DNA from: Thioclava marina
GTDB taxonomy: Bacteria; Pseudomonadota; Alphaproteobacteria; Rhodobacterales; Rhodobacteraceae
Length of the DNA stretch: 64,000 nt
Direction of reading: 5' to 3'
Assembly: GCF_002020135.1 (NCBI RefSeq)
Contig: NZ_MPZS01000003.1
Location: 1 to 64,000, forward strand
In this document: positions 35,558 to 45,960 of the stretch, piece by piece
Layout: every line of letters begins with the position of its first letter
How positions within the stretch are numbered: position 1 is the stretch's first letter
Position numbers and translations under genes: made by a program
The notes under the pieces: model-generated
What the model was told of the DNA's origin: nothing
The model's database searches: none
The model's input: only the letters and a program-made list of their open reading frames with translations

Positions 35558-37105
35558 TCACGAGATCTTCGCCTCGGCCTTGAGCGCATTGGCAAGAGAG
35601 CGGAAACGCGCCTCGGCGACCTCTCCGAAAAGTGCGGTGCCGCGCTTGGTCAGCTTCAGCTCCAGAACGCCCTTCTTGGCCGAATATTGGAGCTCTCCGG
35701 CGTCGCCGGGGCTGTGGGTCGCGAACATCGATCCGAAGCGCATCGCCTTGCCCAGCACCTCTGCTTCCTGAATGTCCTCGTCGCTCAGCAGGGGCAGGAA
35801 CGGTTCAAGGCGCGAGCCGTTGCGAGAGTTCTTGTAACGGTGCAGGAGCGCCACTCCGAGCCAGATCCGCTCGGCATGGGACATGGCCGAGTAATTCGCG
35901 CGGGTGACATTCTCGAAACAGGCCTCGGCGCGGTAATCGGGATGCGTGCGCCACGTCGTGTCGTGAAGCAGGCAGGCGGCGCGCACGAGGCGGAATTTCT
36001 CGGGCGGCAGCGGACCGAAGATCGGCTCGATGAAGGCGTGCAGTTTCTTGCCAAATCCGGGCATCCGGCTCATCACGCGCTCGGTATGGCGGGCAGCCTC
36101 GACCAATGGGTCACGGCGGCGCAGGCGCTCGGGCATCTGCTCGTAGAGCAGACCCTCGCGGATACCGTAGGCCGAGACGTCGATCTCCTTGGGCTGGAAG
36201 GTCTCGATCAGCTCGCGCAGCACTTGCGTGGCAAGCGGGACCAGCTCCATCCGCGCGGAGGAGGTGCCGGTCTTGGCCCGCAGCTTCTCGTTGTCGGATT
36301 TGGCGATCCAGTCGATCGTCTCCACCAACCCCTCGGGGTCCATCCGGTATTCGTGCAAAACCAGCAGCGGATAGCCGCGCCGCTCCATGTCGAGCCGTGC
36401 GATCGCGCGCCACGAGCCACCCACGAGGTAGATGCGTTCGTGATCGGTGCCGACCTGTGCGGCAAGCTCGGCCATCGTGGCCTGGATATGCGCGGTGACG
36501 GCCTTCTTGCCGCCCTCGATCTGTTGCAGGCGGAACGGGCCGAGTTGCGAGGTGGCGCGGCGCCAGACCTTCCCGGCGCGGATCTCGGCCAGCTCCATCG
36601 AGTTGCCGCCGATGTCGCAGACAAGCCCCTCGGCCTCGGGCCAGCCCAGAAGCACGCCCTGCGCCGAGAGCCTCGCCTCCTCGATCCCGTCGATCACATG
36701 GACCTTGAGGCCGGTCTCTTTCTCGATCTGCGCGTGATACTCGGGGCCGTCCTCGGCATCGCGCATCGCGGCGGTCGCAACGCAGGTGAGCGGGCCGATA
36801 TCCATCCCTTCGGCAAGGGCGGCGAAGCGTTTGAGCGCCACAAGGCCGCGCGCGCGCCCCTCGGGATTGAGCCGACCGGTCTCGGCCAGCCCCTGACCGA
36901 GGCCCGCCATTACCTTTTCGTTGAAGAAATAAGCCGGGCTGCGGGCCGCCCCGTCGAAGACCACCATGCGGATCGAGTTCGATCCGATATCGACGACGCC
37001 GACGCGCGAAAGCGCGCGCACGGACGGATCGTCGAAGAGCGGCTGACCAAAGGGATCCCAATCGTCGCCATCGGCAAGTTCCAGCGGCGCCTTGTTTTTC
37101 GTCAT
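35558..37105 (-). CDS. ppx: Exopolyphosphatase / guanosine pentaphosphatase
   Basis: 515 residues of the Ppx/GppA family. The N-terminal ASKHA motif VGVVDIGSNSIRMVVFDG (about 35) and the second phosphate loop VCDIGGNSMELAEI (about 165) are present; a C-terminal HD-like helical domain contains CLLHDTTWRTHPDYRAE. It removes terminal phosphate from polyphosphate or from pppGpp. It lies 39 bases behind ppk. Confidence 0.9.
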   Translation of the reverse strand: MTKNKAPLELADGDDWDPFGQPLFDDPSVRALSRVGVVDIGSNSIRMVVFDGAARSPAYFFNEKVMAGLGQGLAETGRLNPEGRARGLVALKRFAALAEGMDIGPLTCVATAAMRDAEDGPEYHAQIEKETGLKVHVIDGIEEARLSAQGVLLGWPEAEGLVCDIGGNSMELAEIRAGKVWRRATSQLGPFRLQQIEGGKKAVTAHIQATMAELAAQVGTDHERIYLVGGSWRAIARLDMERRGYPLLVLHEYRMDPEGLVETIDWIAKSDNEKLRAKTGTSSARMELVPLATQVLRELIETFQPKEIDVSAYGIREGLLYEQMPERLRRRDPLVEAARHTERVMSRMPGFGKKLHAFIEPIFGPLPPEKFRLVRAACLLHDTTWRTHPDYRAEACFENVTRANYSAMSHAERIWLGVALLHRYKNSRNGSRLEPFLPLLSDEDIQEAEVLGKAMRFGSMFATHSPGDAGELQYSAKKGVLELKLTKRGTALFGEVAEARFRSLANALKAEAKIS

Positions 37106-37144
37106 CGAGCCCGTCCGAGTGAGTCGTCCGGCCCCACGCTAGGG

Positions 37145-39310
37145 CTAGTCGAAGCTGTGGGCAAGTTTCGGAACGTCCTGTGCCCCTGCGGAACCCCGGC
37201 CCGAGAGCGAGGGATATTCCATGAAGAACCGGTGGCAGGAGAAGAGATCCTCCTTGCCCTCGGGCAGGTGGCGGATGAACTTGCCGTCGGGTTGCAGGAT
37301 CCAGCTCTGCGCCTCGTCGGCCATGTTCGCGGACATGATCTGGCCGACGATCTGCGCTTTCACGGTGGGGTTCTTCGCCTCGATCAGCGTCTCGACCCGG
37401 CGGTTGAGGTTGCGCCCCATCCAGTCGGCTGAGGAGAAGAACACGCGCGCCTCGTTCGAGGGCAGGCTGTGGCCATTGCCGAAGCAGACGATGCGCGAAT
37501 GTTCAAGGAAACGCCCGACGATGGATTTCACCCGGATGTTTTCGGACAGGCCCTTGATGCCCGGGCGAATGCCGCAGATGCCGCGGATCACGAGCGAGAT
37601 CTTCACCCCCGCCTGACTGGCGGCATAGAGCGCGTCGATCACTTCGGATTCGATCAGCGAGTTCATCTTCGCCCAGATCTCGGCGGGCTTGCCCTGCCGC
37701 GCGTTCTCGGCCTCGCGCGCGATCAGCTCGAGCAGGCGCGGCTTGAGCGAGATCGGCGAGATCGCGAGGTTTTCAAGCCCTTCGGGCTGCACATAGCCCG
37801 AGAGGTAATTGAACACCTTGGTCGCATCGCGCCCCAGCGCCGCGTCGCAGGTGAAGAAGCTCAGGTCCGTGTAGATCTTCGCGGTGATCGGGTGGTAGTT
37901 GCCGGTGCCGTAGTGGGTATAGGTCACGAGCTGGTCGCCCTCGCGGCGCACCACGGTCGAGATCTTGGCATGGGTCTTGTAGTTGATGAAGCCGTAGACG
38001 ACATGCGCGCCCGAGCGCTCCAGCCGGCGCGACTGGCGGATGTTCGCGGCCTCGTCGAAGCGCGCTTTCAGTTCGACCAATGCAGTAACCGACTTGCCGT
38101 TCTCGGCGGCCTCGCAAAGTGACGAGACGATCGGGCTGTCCTTCGAGGTGCGATAGAGCGTCTGCTTGATCGCCAGCACGTTCGGATCGTTGGCGGCCTG
38201 ATCGAGGAAGCGCACCACGAGGTCGAAGGTCTCATAGGGGTGATGCAGAAGGATGTCCTTCTGCTTGATTGCGGCGAACATGTCGCCCTCGTGGTCCTGC
38301 ACGCGTTCGGGCACGCGCGGGGTGAAGGGCGGCCAGAGCAGGTCGGGGCGCTCGCCCAGAACCAGTTCCTTCACATCAGCGATGCCGACGAGCCCCTTTT
38401 CCTCGACCACGTCCTCGGGAGCGACGTGCAATTCGCGCATCACGAGCGCTTGCAGGTCCTCGGGCGCGCCGGCCGAGACCGACATGCGGATGACCTGGCC
38501 CCGACGGCGGCGCTTGAGTGCGGTTTCGAATTCGCGCACGAGGTCTTCGGCCTCGTCCTCGACTTCGAGATCGCTGTCACGCAGCACCCGGAACGAGCAC
38601 GAGCCCACATCCTTGTAGCCCGGAAAGAGCGAGCCGAGATGCAGCATCAGGAGCTGTTCGAGCGGCAGGAAGCGGGCTTCACCGGGCAGGCGCACGAAGC
38701 GGTCGATCTGCTGCGGGATCGGCAGCAGAGCCTGCAGGCGGCGATGATCGTTGTCGCGCTCCAGCTCGAGCGCGAGGCAGAAGCCCGTATTGGGGATGAA
38801 GGGGAAGGGGTGCGCCGGGTCGATCGCCAGCGGCGAGAGCACCGGGAAGACCTTGTTGAGGAAGTGATCCGAAAGAAAGTCGAGGTCGCGCTTGGTCAGC
38901 CGCGAGCGCGATACGACATGGATCCCCTCGCGTTCCATCTCGCGCTTGAGCGCCGACCATGTCGCCTGCTGCGTATCCATCAGGCGGCGCGCATTGGCGT
39001 TGATCTTCTCGAGCTGCTCGGCCGGCGACAGCCCGTCGTCGGAAGAGTTCACGTTGCCCTCGCGCACCAGCTCCATCAGGCCGGCCACGCGCACGGTATA
39101 GAATTCATCGAGGTTGGTGGCCGAGATCGACAGGAACCGCACCCGCTCGAGAAGGGGCACACGCGGATTGCGCGCCTCTTCCAGCACCCGCCAGTTGAAG
39201 GCAAGCCAGCTCAGTTCGCGGTTGAAGAAACGCCCCGGTCCGGTGATCTCCGCTTCGGGCAGCGTGATCGGGGTCGGGAAGGGGGACTTGAGGAAATCGG
39301 CTTGTGTCAT
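37145..39310 (-). CDS. ppk: Polyphosphate kinase 1
   Basis: 721 residues. N-terminal FNRELSWLAFNWRVLEEA, YRTSKDSPIV, the autophosphorylated-His region KTHAKISTVVRRE with HYGTGNYHP, and the second catalytic His in LEHSRIVCFGNG. It makes polyphosphate from ATP reversibly. The start at 39310 is the family start; there is no clear ribosome binding site and a Pho-box-like sequence lies only 22 bases upstream. A longer in-frame extension to 39496 overlaps hdaA and is not supported. Confidence 0.94.
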   Translation of the reverse strand: MTQADFLKSPFPTPITLPEAEITGPGRFFNRELSWLAFNWRVLEEARNPRVPLLERVRFLSISATNLDEFYTVRVAGLMELVREGNVNSSDDGLSPAEQLEKINANARRLMDTQQATWSALKREMEREGIHVVSRSRLTKRDLDFLSDHFLNKVFPVLSPLAIDPAHPFPFIPNTGFCLALELERDNDHRRLQALLPIPQQIDRFVRLPGEARFLPLEQLLMLHLGSLFPGYKDVGSCSFRVLRDSDLEVEDEAEDLVREFETALKRRRRGQVIRMSVSAGAPEDLQALVMRELHVAPEDVVEEKGLVGIADVKELVLGERPDLLWPPFTPRVPERVQDHEGDMFAAIKQKDILLHHPYETFDLVVRFLDQAANDPNVLAIKQTLYRTSKDSPIVSSLCEAAENGKSVTALVELKARFDEAANIRQSRRLERSGAHVVYGFINYKTHAKISTVVRREGDQLVTYTHYGTGNYHPITAKIYTDLSFFTCDAALGRDATKVFNYLSGYVQPEGLENLAISPISLKPRLLELIAREAENARQGKPAEIWAKMNSLIESEVIDALYAASQAGVKISLVIRGICGIRPGIKGLSENIRVKSIVGRFLEHSRIVCFGNGHSLPSNEARVFFSSADWMGRNLNRRVETLIEAKNPTVKAQIVGQIMSANMADEAQSWILQPDGKFIRHLPEGKEDLFSCHRFFMEYPSLSGRGSAGAQDVPKLAHSFD

Positions 39311-39332
39311 GGCGCGCTTATCGTTGGAGTTT

Positions 39333-39350
39333 GTAATGCCTGCGTGACAG
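39333..39350 (-). promoter_or_regulatory. Weak Pho-box-like sequence upstream of ppk
   Basis: On the minus strand CTGTCAC, four bases, GCATTAC. The first half-site fits the PhoB consensus well and the second poorly. If used, transcription would begin close to the ppk start codon. Confidence 0.3.
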
Positions 39351-39360
39351 TTTGCGCGGC

Positions 39361-40035
39361 TCAGTCGAGACTGTCCAGCACCTCTGCGGCGAGCCTTTGG
39401 GTGATCGCGCGACGCTGCGCGAGCGCCTGCCGGTCGAGCGCGGCGACCAGCTTGCGCGCGGTGGCAAGCGAGCGGTCCATCCGCGTCACCAGCCACGAGA
39501 TCAGGTTCGGCGCCACGGTCAGCTGGCGGTCGGCAAACAGCTTGACCAGAACCGCGGCCAGAAGCGCGTCATCGGGGGGCGTGATGCGCACCGTGGCGGT
39601 CGCTTCCATCCGGCTGATCAGGTCGGGTAGGGTGAGGCCCCAGTCGCGCGGCGGCGTGCGTGCGGTCAGCAGCAGTTGCCCGCCCTCGGCCTGCATCAGG
39701 TTATGCAGGTGAAAGAGCGCGCGCTGATGCTCGGGGCTTTGCGCGATCGCTTCGGCATCCTCGATCACCGCCGCACCCTGGGCGACCAGGTCGGGGGCCA
39801 TGTCTTCGGTGAGATCGCGGGCGCGGAGCACGTCCGCTCCGTGCTCGTCGGCCCAGATCGCGGCGAGATGCGTCTTGCCCGCACCCTCGGGCCCGATCAG
39901 GATCATCCGCCCCAGTGGCCAGGCCTCTGGGCTGTCCAGCGTGGTCAGCGCCAGCGCATTCGCGGGGGCGATGAAGAAGTCCTCGCGCCCCTGCGCGGAA
40001 CGCAGATGCAGCGGGAAGGTCAACTGCTCGGCCAT
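39361..40035 (-). CDS. hdaA: DnaA-like regulator HdaA
   Basis: 224 residues. QLTFPL at residues 4-9 fits the beta-clamp-binding motif of Hda proteins. Walker A GPEGAGKTH, Walker B-like AAVIEDAE, sensor and lid region follow, and the DNA-binding domain of DnaA is absent. Hda proteins with the clamp promote ATP hydrolysis on DnaA to limit initiation. The start is 2 bases before the stop of the permease gene, so the two are co-transcribed. Confidence 0.88.
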   Translation of the reverse strand: MAEQLTFPLHLRSAQGREDFFIAPANALALTTLDSPEAWPLGRMILIGPEGAGKTHLAAIWADEHGADVLRARDLTEDMAPDLVAQGAAVIEDAEAIAQSPEHQRALFHLHNLMQAEGGQLLLTARTPPRDWGLTLPDLISRMEATATVRITPPDDALLAAVLVKLFADRQLTVAPNLISWLVTRMDRSLATARKLVAALDRQALAQRRAITQRLAAEVLDSLD

Positions 40036-40036
40036 T

Positions 40037-41152
40037 TCAGCTCTCGTTGTCGCTCGTCTCGGCTGCGCCCGTGCCGGTCCCTGTCTCCGCTGGAAGGCTT
40101 TGCGCCGACAGGCCGCGATAGAGCGCCCCATGCAGATATTGGTCAATGAAGAAACGCGCAACCACTCCGATCACCGCCGCGACCGGCACCGCGACCAGCA
40201 TGCCGACGAAACCGAAGAGCGTGCCGAAGGCGGAAAGCGCGAAAATCAGCCAGAGAGGATGAAGCCCCACGGAATCGCCAACGAGTTTCGGCGTCACGAA
40301 ATTGCCTTCGAGAAACTGGCCAAGCGCGAAAATGCCCGCGACGATCCCGATATTGAGCCATTCGCCCCAGAACTGGAACAGAGCCAGCCCGATCGCGAGC
40401 GTACCGCCGATGATCGCGCCGATATAGGGAATGAAGGTCAGCGCACCGGCAACCGAGCCCACGAGTAACCCGAAATCGAGCCCCGCCGCCATCAGCGCCA
40501 CCGCGTAGAAAGTGCCGAGCACGAGGCAGACCGTGACCTGCCCACGCACGAACCCCGAAAGCACCCGGTCGATGTCGCGTGCGATCTGGCGGATCGTGGT
40601 GACGTGGTCGCGTGGCAGCCAGCCGTCGATCTTGGCGACCATCCTGTCCCAGTCGAGCAGCATGTAGAAAGCCACTACCGGCACCACAACGATGTAGATG
40701 ACGACATTGACCACAGTCATCGCCGAGCTCAGGAGCGTCGCGGCGAGCTCCCCGCCACGCGACTTGATCGCGTCACCGAGGCTGTTGAGCGTGTCGTTGA
40801 CGACGGAATTCTGCAACAGGTTCGGGAAGCGTTCGACGAGGAACGCCTGAAGCGAGCGCAATAGGTCGGGGGCCAGAGCGACGAGTTGGCTCAGCTGACG
40901 CACCAGCATCGGAACGATCGCGAGCGACAGGATGACGAAGGCCAGCACCGCCACCAGCGCGATGATCGCCGTCGAGGCCGCCCGCGAGAGCCCCAGCTTT
41001 TCCAGCCGGTCGGCCAGCGGGTCGAGGAAATAGGCGATTGCGCCCCCCATGATGAAGGGAAGGATCACATTGCCCAGCCACCATAGTGAAAACACCAGCA
41101 CCAGCGTGGCGAGGCTCCAATAGGTGATCTGCTGGCGAACAGGCAGGGCCAT
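40037..41152 (-). CDS. AI-2E family (PerM/TqsA-type) membrane protein
   Basis: 371 residues, seven to eight membrane segments. The conserved central part LVGSVAGALTFIPYIGAIIGGTLAIGLAL and the downstream GNFVTPKLVGDSVGLHPLWLIFAL are diagnostic. Family members export small molecules or exchange ions; the substrate here is unknown. It is translationally close to hdaA. Confidence 0.85.
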   Translation of the reverse strand: MALPVRQQITYWSLATLVLVFSLWWLGNVILPFIMGGAIAYFLDPLADRLEKLGLSRAASTAIIALVAVLAFVILSLAIVPMLVRQLSQLVALAPDLLRSLQAFLVERFPNLLQNSVVNDTLNSLGDAIKSRGGELAATLLSSAMTVVNVVIYIVVVPVVAFYMLLDWDRMVAKIDGWLPRDHVTTIRQIARDIDRVLSGFVRGQVTVCLVLGTFYAVALMAAGLDFGLLVGSVAGALTFIPYIGAIIGGTLAIGLALFQFWGEWLNIGIVAGIFALGQFLEGNFVTPKLVGDSVGLHPLWLIFALSAFGTLFGFVGMLVAVPVAAVIGVVARFFIDQYLHGALYRGLSAQSLPAETGTGTGAAETSDNES

Positions 41153-41213
41153 CGCGGCTCCTTTGCGAAAGGGCGTTGTCCTAACGTGGCGAAACAGCGG
41201 GGGAAATCAAGGC

Positions 41214-42572
41214 TCAGCTCGCATCCGGGGCGGGATCGGGGGGCGGTGGCGGGACATAAGCCTCGGGATCGGCCTGCCATTTGCGCCATTGGGTGTAGAA
41301 GTCGTTTGGGTCGTCGTCAGTGAATATGGGCAACTCCCACTCTGGCCAATGAGCCGGGCGCGGCACTCCCTCGGGCAGGATCACCGAGGCGTCCCCGAAG
41401 GCGGCGGAGATTTGATCGGCGGTGAGTTCGACATCGTGGTAATCTACGTCTCTCAGCGCAGCACCTTGGAAAGTAGCTGCGCTGAGAGACGTAGAGGTAT
41501 CCATCCGCGCCCTGCGGAGGTCCGCCCCCTCCATCCGCGTCTTATTGAGGCGTGCGCCGGATAAGATGGCGGAGGATAGGTCGGCGTTTTGCAGGTTGGA
41601 GCCGCGCAGGTCGAGCCGGTAGCCGGCATAGGCGCCGATCAGTTCCATCCAAGCGAACAATTCCCTTTCGTAAGTGTCGAGCGCCTCTTCCGTCAACGCC
41701 ACTTCGTCGGCCTCAGGCAAGGCGGGGTAGGGCGTGTCGAAAACCCAGTCTGCATCCGGTTTGGCATCCGTGCCCCAGCGCGCCTCGTGTCGGCATTGAT
41801 TGGCGTCACGGCGCCCGAGGATCGACAGCGCAAGCTGGATGTCCCCGCGCGGCTTGGGGAGACGACTAGCCCAAGTCTTGGTCGCCTCGGGAGATATCCA
41901 ATCTTCTAAATCGTCCTGCTGCCGAATATTGTATTTCTCTTTGAAATCCTCGTCACGCAATGGCGGATCATCCGGACCGCTCGACGTTGTCTCGCGCTCG
42001 TAGGTTTCTCTCATCGAGATCCTCGCCTCGCTCGCCGGCGCGTTGTTGCGGATATAGGCGCAGAGGATTTCCATCACCCGCACATGGTCACGGCCCTTGT
42101 CATAAGCCACTGAGTCCTGCGAGATCCGTTCGAGCGAGAGGAGCCCGCCGATCCGCACCTCGATATTGGGTTCGCTACGCTCCTCCCCGTCGATCTTGAC
42201 CACCTTCTCCGCGCCCAGTTGCTCCACCGCCTTCGAGATCCGGTCGGTGATATGGCCCTCCTTCTGGAAACCGAGCTGGCGGTGCTTGATCACCGTGCCC
42301 CAGATCACGAAGGGCGCGCCGAGGATCGCCGCGATCAAAGCGCCTGCCCCCAGATTGGGGCCGCCCGCGCCGGTCCAGACCTGATGGGAGGTCCCAAGAA
42401 CGACGACGAAGGCCGCGATCAGGGCGAAGATCACGAGTATCGGGACGAAGATCAGAATCGCCGAGACGACAAATCCGATCAACCGCCCATAGGGGCGGGC
42501 CAGTTTCCAGTCCGGGGCGTCGGTGAGGCCGATCCAGTCGAGAAGGTCTTCGGGACGAGGTTTCTTTGCCAT
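41214..42572 (-). CDS. Membrane-anchored pentapeptide-repeat protein
   Basis: 452 residues. Two N-terminal membrane segments (about 30-60 and 75-95) are followed by a charged soluble region and, near residues 325-385, a pentapeptide-repeat run ([43 protein letters not shown]). The C-terminus ends with a proline stretch. The repeat fold is a right-handed beta-helix used for protein contacts. No enzymatic motif is visible and the function is unknown. It is divergent from proS. Confidence 0.8.
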   Translation of the reverse strand: MAKKPRPEDLLDWIGLTDAPDWKLARPYGRLIGFVVSAILIFVPILVIFALIAAFVVVLGTSHQVWTGAGGPNLGAGALIAAILGAPFVIWGTVIKHRQLGFQKEGHITDRISKAVEQLGAEKVVKIDGEERSEPNIEVRIGGLLSLERISQDSVAYDKGRDHVRVMEILCAYIRNNAPASEARISMRETYERETTSSGPDDPPLRDEDFKEKYNIRQQDDLEDWISPEATKTWASRLPKPRGDIQLALSILGRRDANQCRHEARWGTDAKPDADWVFDTPYPALPEADEVALTEEALDTYERELFAWMELIGAYAGYRLDLRGSNLQNADLSSAILSGARLNKTRMEGADLRRARMDTSTSLSAATFQGAALRDVDYHDVELTADQISAAFGDASVILPEGVPRPAHWPEWELPIFTDDDPNDFYTQWRKWQADPEAYVPPPPPDPAPDAS

Positions 42573-42705
42573 CAAATGCTCGCGTTACAATTCCCGTAGC
42601 ATGGAGCAACTCCAAACATCTGCCAAGGCGCTGCCATCTTGCCCAATCCCCCCGTTTCCTCTAGGCCAAGCGCAACAAACGACCTCAACGCTCAAAGGAC
42701 CGCCG

Positions 42706-44043
42706 ATGCGCCTGTCCCGCTACTTTCTTCCCGTTCTGAAAGAAACGCCCGCCGAGGCGCAGATCGCCTCGCACCGCCTGATGCTGCGCGCGGGCATGAT
42801 CAAGCAACAGCAGGCCGGGATCTATTCCTGGCTGCCGATGGGCTACAAGGTGCTCAAGCGGATCGAGCAGATCGTGCATGAAGAGCAGATCCGCGCGGGG
42901 CATATTCCGCTCTTGATGCCGACGCTCCAGCCCGCGACGCTGTGGCAGGAATCGGGCCGTTACGATGCTTACGGCCCCGAGATGCTGCGCATCCGCGACC
43001 GCCATGATCGCGACATGCTCTATGGTCCCACCAACGAAGAGATGATCACCGACATCTTCCGCAGCCATGTGGAAAGCTACAAGTCGCTGCCGCTGACGCT
43101 CTACCACATCCAGTGGAAATTCCGCGACGAGGTGCGGCCGCGTTTCGGCGTGATGCGCGGCCGCGAATTCCTGATGAAGGACGGCTACAATTTCGACCTG
43201 ACCAAGGAAGACGCGCTGCACGCCTATAACCGCCACATGGTCAGCTACCTGCGCACCTATGAGCGCATGGGCCTCACCGCGATCCCGATGCGCGCCGATA
43301 GCGGCCCGATCGGGGGGGACGATACGCATGAATTCCTCGTGCTGGCCGAGACGGGCGAGTCGGAAGTGTTCTACGACGCCAAGGTGCCCGAGCTGAAACT
43401 GGGCAAGCGCGCCGTCGATTACGACAATCGCGACGAGGTCGCGGGCATCTGCGAGGAGTTCACCACGCTTTACGCCCGCACCGACGAGACCCATGACGAG
43501 GCGCTCTTCAACGAGATCCCCGAGGAGCGTCGCAAGGTCGGCCGCGGTATCGAGGTCGGGCAGATCTTCTATTTCGGCACCAAATATTCCGAGCCGATGG
43601 GCGCGACCGTGAACACCCCCGATCAGGGCAAGGTGCCGGTCCATATGGGCTCGCACGGGATCGGGGTGAGCCGTCTCGTCGGCGCGCTGATCGAGGCGAA
43701 CCACGACGAGAAGGGCATCATCTGGCCCGAGGGCGTGACGCCGTTCCATGTCGGGATCGTGAACCTCAAGCAGGGTGATGTGAGCTGCGATTCCGCCTGC
43801 GAGGCTCTGTATCGCGCCTTTGTCGAGCACGGGCTCGACCCGCTCTATGACGACCGCGAGGAACGGGCGGGGGCGAAATTCGCGACGATGGACCTGATCG
43901 GTCTGCCCTGGCGCATCACCGTCGGGCCGCGCGGGATTGCGGCGAACAAGGTGGAACTCACCTGCCGCCGTACCGGCGAGAGCGAAGAGATGTCGGCGGA
44001 AAAGGCGGTCGAGAAGGTCGCGGGGATCTATGCGGCGCTCTGA
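42706..44043 (+). CDS. proS: Prolyl-tRNA synthetase, short form
   Basis: 445 residues. Class II synthetase motifs: [26 protein letters not shown] (motif 2 region), [33 protein letters not shown] (motif 3), then an anticodon-binding domain. It lacks the central editing insertion of E. coli ProS, as is usual in alphaproteobacteria. The start at 42706 follows AAAGGAC. Its 3' end overlaps the next gene by 14 bases. Confidence 0.96.
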   Translation: MRLSRYFLPVLKETPAEAQIASHRLMLRAGMIKQQQAGIYSWLPMGYKVLKRIEQIVHEEQIRAGHIPLLMPTLQPATLWQESGRYDAYGPEMLRIRDRHDRDMLYGPTNEEMITDIFRSHVESYKSLPLTLYHIQWKFRDEVRPRFGVMRGREFLMKDGYNFDLTKEDALHAYNRHMVSYLRTYERMGLTAIPMRADSGPIGGDDTHEFLVLAETGESEVFYDAKVPELKLGKRAVDYDNRDEVAGICEEFTTLYARTDETHDEALFNEIPEERRKVGRGIEVGQIFYFGTKYSEPMGATVNTPDQGKVPVHMGSHGIGVSRLVGALIEANHDEKGIIWPEGVTPFHVGIVNLKQGDVSCDSACEALYRAFVEHGLDPLYDDREERAGAKFATMDLIGLPWRITVGPRGIAANKVELTCRRTGESEEMSAEKAVEKVAGIYAAL

Positions 44044-44524
44044 TCCGATCGTCGCGCTGGTCGCGGGGCTCCTGCTTGCAGGGGCCGCGCAGGCGGGCGG
44101 TCTGGTCGCGTGGTCCGATGGGGATCTGGGCATCGCCGCGCAGGTGCCGCAAGGCTGGGTCTCGGATACGATGCCAGGTGGCGGGGTGTTGTTCTCGGCG
44201 CCCGGCATCGATCCGCACAAGGCGCCTCATGTGGCGCTGCGGGCCCATGCCGACAACGGTTCGGATCTGGACGCGGCCCATGACCAGCTCCTGCGCGCGA
44301 TCCTGCTCGATGGCGAGACGGTTCTGAGCGACGACCAGGGCACGGCCGGTTTCGCGATCCGCTCGCAAGATGCTTTCGGAAAGGTGACACTGCACCAGAC
44401 CGAGCGGCTCGATTGCGCAAGCGGGGCGCTGCTCGCCTCGGTGCAGACCGATTATCCGGCCGGGATGGCAGCGCAGATGGCGCCGCTTCTGGCACAGGTG
44501 CCGGCCACGCTGACCTGCCGTTGA
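44030..44524 (+). CDS. Exported hypothetical protein
   Basis: 164 residues with a signal peptide ([23 protein letters not shown]). The remaining 140 residues have two Cys and resemble small periplasmic proteins of unknown role. It starts inside the proS end and is translated in another frame, so it is coupled to proS. Its stop codon lies at the first bases of a dispersed intergenic repeat. Confidence 0.7.
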   Translation: MRRSDPIVALVAGLLLAGAAQAGGLVAWSDGDLGIAAQVPQGWVSDTMPGGGVLFSAPGIDPHKAPHVALRAHADNGSDLDAAHDQLLRAILLDGETVLSDDQGTAGFAIRSQDAFGKVTLHQTERLDCASGALLASVQTDYPAGMAAQMAPLLAQVPATLTCR

Positions 44525-44580
44525 GGGGGCGCTGCCCCCGCGCTGACGCGCCCCCCGAGGTATTTCGGGCAAGATGAAGA
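44523..44580 (+). repeat. Dispersed intergenic repeat, copy 1
   Basis: Starts GAGGGGGC, forms a GGGGGC/GCCCCC hairpin, continues to GCGCCCCCCGAGGTATTT and ends CAAGATGAAGA. A close relative in the opposite orientation lies at 52331-52388. It occupies most of the gap between the exported protein and lolC. Confidence 0.65.
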
Positions 44581-44667
44581 GGCGTGCACCCGCCAAGACG
44601 GGGCGTGCGGCCTTGACCTTTCGGATCAGCCGCGCCAGCTTGCGCCGAATTTTGGTGGATGGAGCCG

Positions 44668-45960
44668 ATGGCCGCACGCACTGCCCCGTTTTCCCGTTTC
44701 GAGTTCATGATCGCCTGGCGTTACCTGCGCGCGCGTCGCGCCGAAGGAGGCGTGTCGGTGATGACCTGGATTTCGCTCATCGGCATCACGCTGGGCGTGG
44801 CCGCGCTGATTGCGACGCTCGCGGTGCGCGCAGGGTTTCGCGCAGAGTTCGTCGGCACCATCGTGGGCTCGAACCCGCAGATCACCGTCTATTCCGCGCC
44901 GACCGAGGTGGTGGAGGGATCTGGGGTCTATTCGCGCCTGATCCGCGATTACACGCAGCGCACCGAGCGCATCAAGGCGATCCCGGGCGTGGTGAGCGCC
45001 GCGCCTGCGGTGCGTGGTCAGGCGATGGTGAGTTTCGGCGAGCGCTCGAACGTGGGCGATGTCTACGGGTTGGCGTTGAGCGATCTGAAGAACATTCCCA
45101 ATATCGCCCATTCCGAGGATGCGCAGGGCGATATCGACGATTTCGGTGCAGGGATCGCGATGGGGATCGGGATGGCGCGCGATCTGGGCGTCTCGGTCGG
45201 TGACACGATCAAGCTGATCTCGCCCAATGGTGCGAAGACGCCGCTTGGGACGAGCCCGCGGGTCAATGCCTACAAGGTCGTCTATATCTTCTCGGCGGGG
45301 CGCTACGATATCGACCAGACGCGGCTCTACATGCCCTTCAGCGAGGCGCAGAGCTATTTCAACCGTGAGGGAGGGGCGGACGAGATCGACGTGGATGTGA
45401 CCGATCCCGAAGAGGTCGAAAGCTGGGAGGCCGCGATCAGCGATGCGAGCGGGCCGGGAACCCTGCTGTGGACCTGGAAGGATGCTTCGGGCAGTTTCCT
45501 GCGTGCGCTCACGGTCGAGGATAACGTGATGTTCATCATCCTCTCGATCCTGGTGCTGATCGCCTCGATGAACATCACCTCGGGGCTGATCATGCTGGTC
45601 AAGAACAAGGGCCGCGATATCGGCATCCTGCGCACGATGGGGCTGAGCCAGGGCTCGATCCTGCGGGTGTTCTTCCTCTGCGGGGCGTTCACCGGCGTGA
45701 TCGGCACGATCGCCGGGCTGACGCTGGGGGTGCTGTTCGCGGTCAATATCGACAGCGTCATGAGTTTCGTGAACTGGCTGAACGGGGGCGGGGTCTGGGA
45801 TCCGTCGATCCGTGGGATCTATCACCTGCCGGCGAAACTTCAGCCGCTGGACGTGATCAAGGCGGTGGCGTTGTCGCTTTCGCTGAGCTTCATCGTGACG
45901 ATCTTCCCCGCGCGGCGCGCCGCGCGGATGAACCCGGTGGAGGCGTTGCGCTATGAATGA
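44668..45960 (+). CDS. lolC: Lipoprotein-releasing permease LolC/LolE
   Basis: About 430 residues. An N-terminal membrane segment (about 25-45) precedes a large periplasmic domain, and three more segments follow from about 290 (FIILSILVLIASMNITSGLIM). The end ARRAARMNPVEALRYE is the FtsX/MacB-type permease signature. With LolD it extracts outer-membrane lipoproteins from the inner membrane. Only one permease gene is present, as in many alphaproteobacteria where one LolCE protein serves both roles. An ATG at 44659 is an alternative start. Confidence 0.92.
   Translation: MAARTAPFSRFEFMIAWRYLRARRAEGGVSVMTWISLIGITLGVAALIATLAVRAGFRAEFVGTIVGSNPQITVYSAPTEVVEGSGVYSRLIRDYTQRTERIKAIPGVVSAAPAVRGQAMVSFGERSNVGDVYGLALSDLKNIPNIAHSEDAQGDIDDFGAGIAMGIGMARDLGVSVGDTIKLISPNGAKTPLGTSPRVNAYKVVYIFSAGRYDIDQTRLYMPFSEAQSYFNREGGADEIDVDVTDPEEVESWEAAISDASGPGTLLWTWKDASGSFLRALTVEDNVMFIILSILVLIASMNITSGLIMLVKNKGRDIGILRTMGLSQGSILRVFFLCGAFTGVIGTIAGLTLGVLFAVNIDSVMSFVNWLNGGGVWDPSIRGIYHLPAKLQPLDVIKAVALSLSLSFIVTIFPARRAARMNPVEALRYE

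Noticed and set aside
35555-37432. 625-residue plus-strand open frame
   Set aside because: Antisense shadow of ppx in high-GC DNA.
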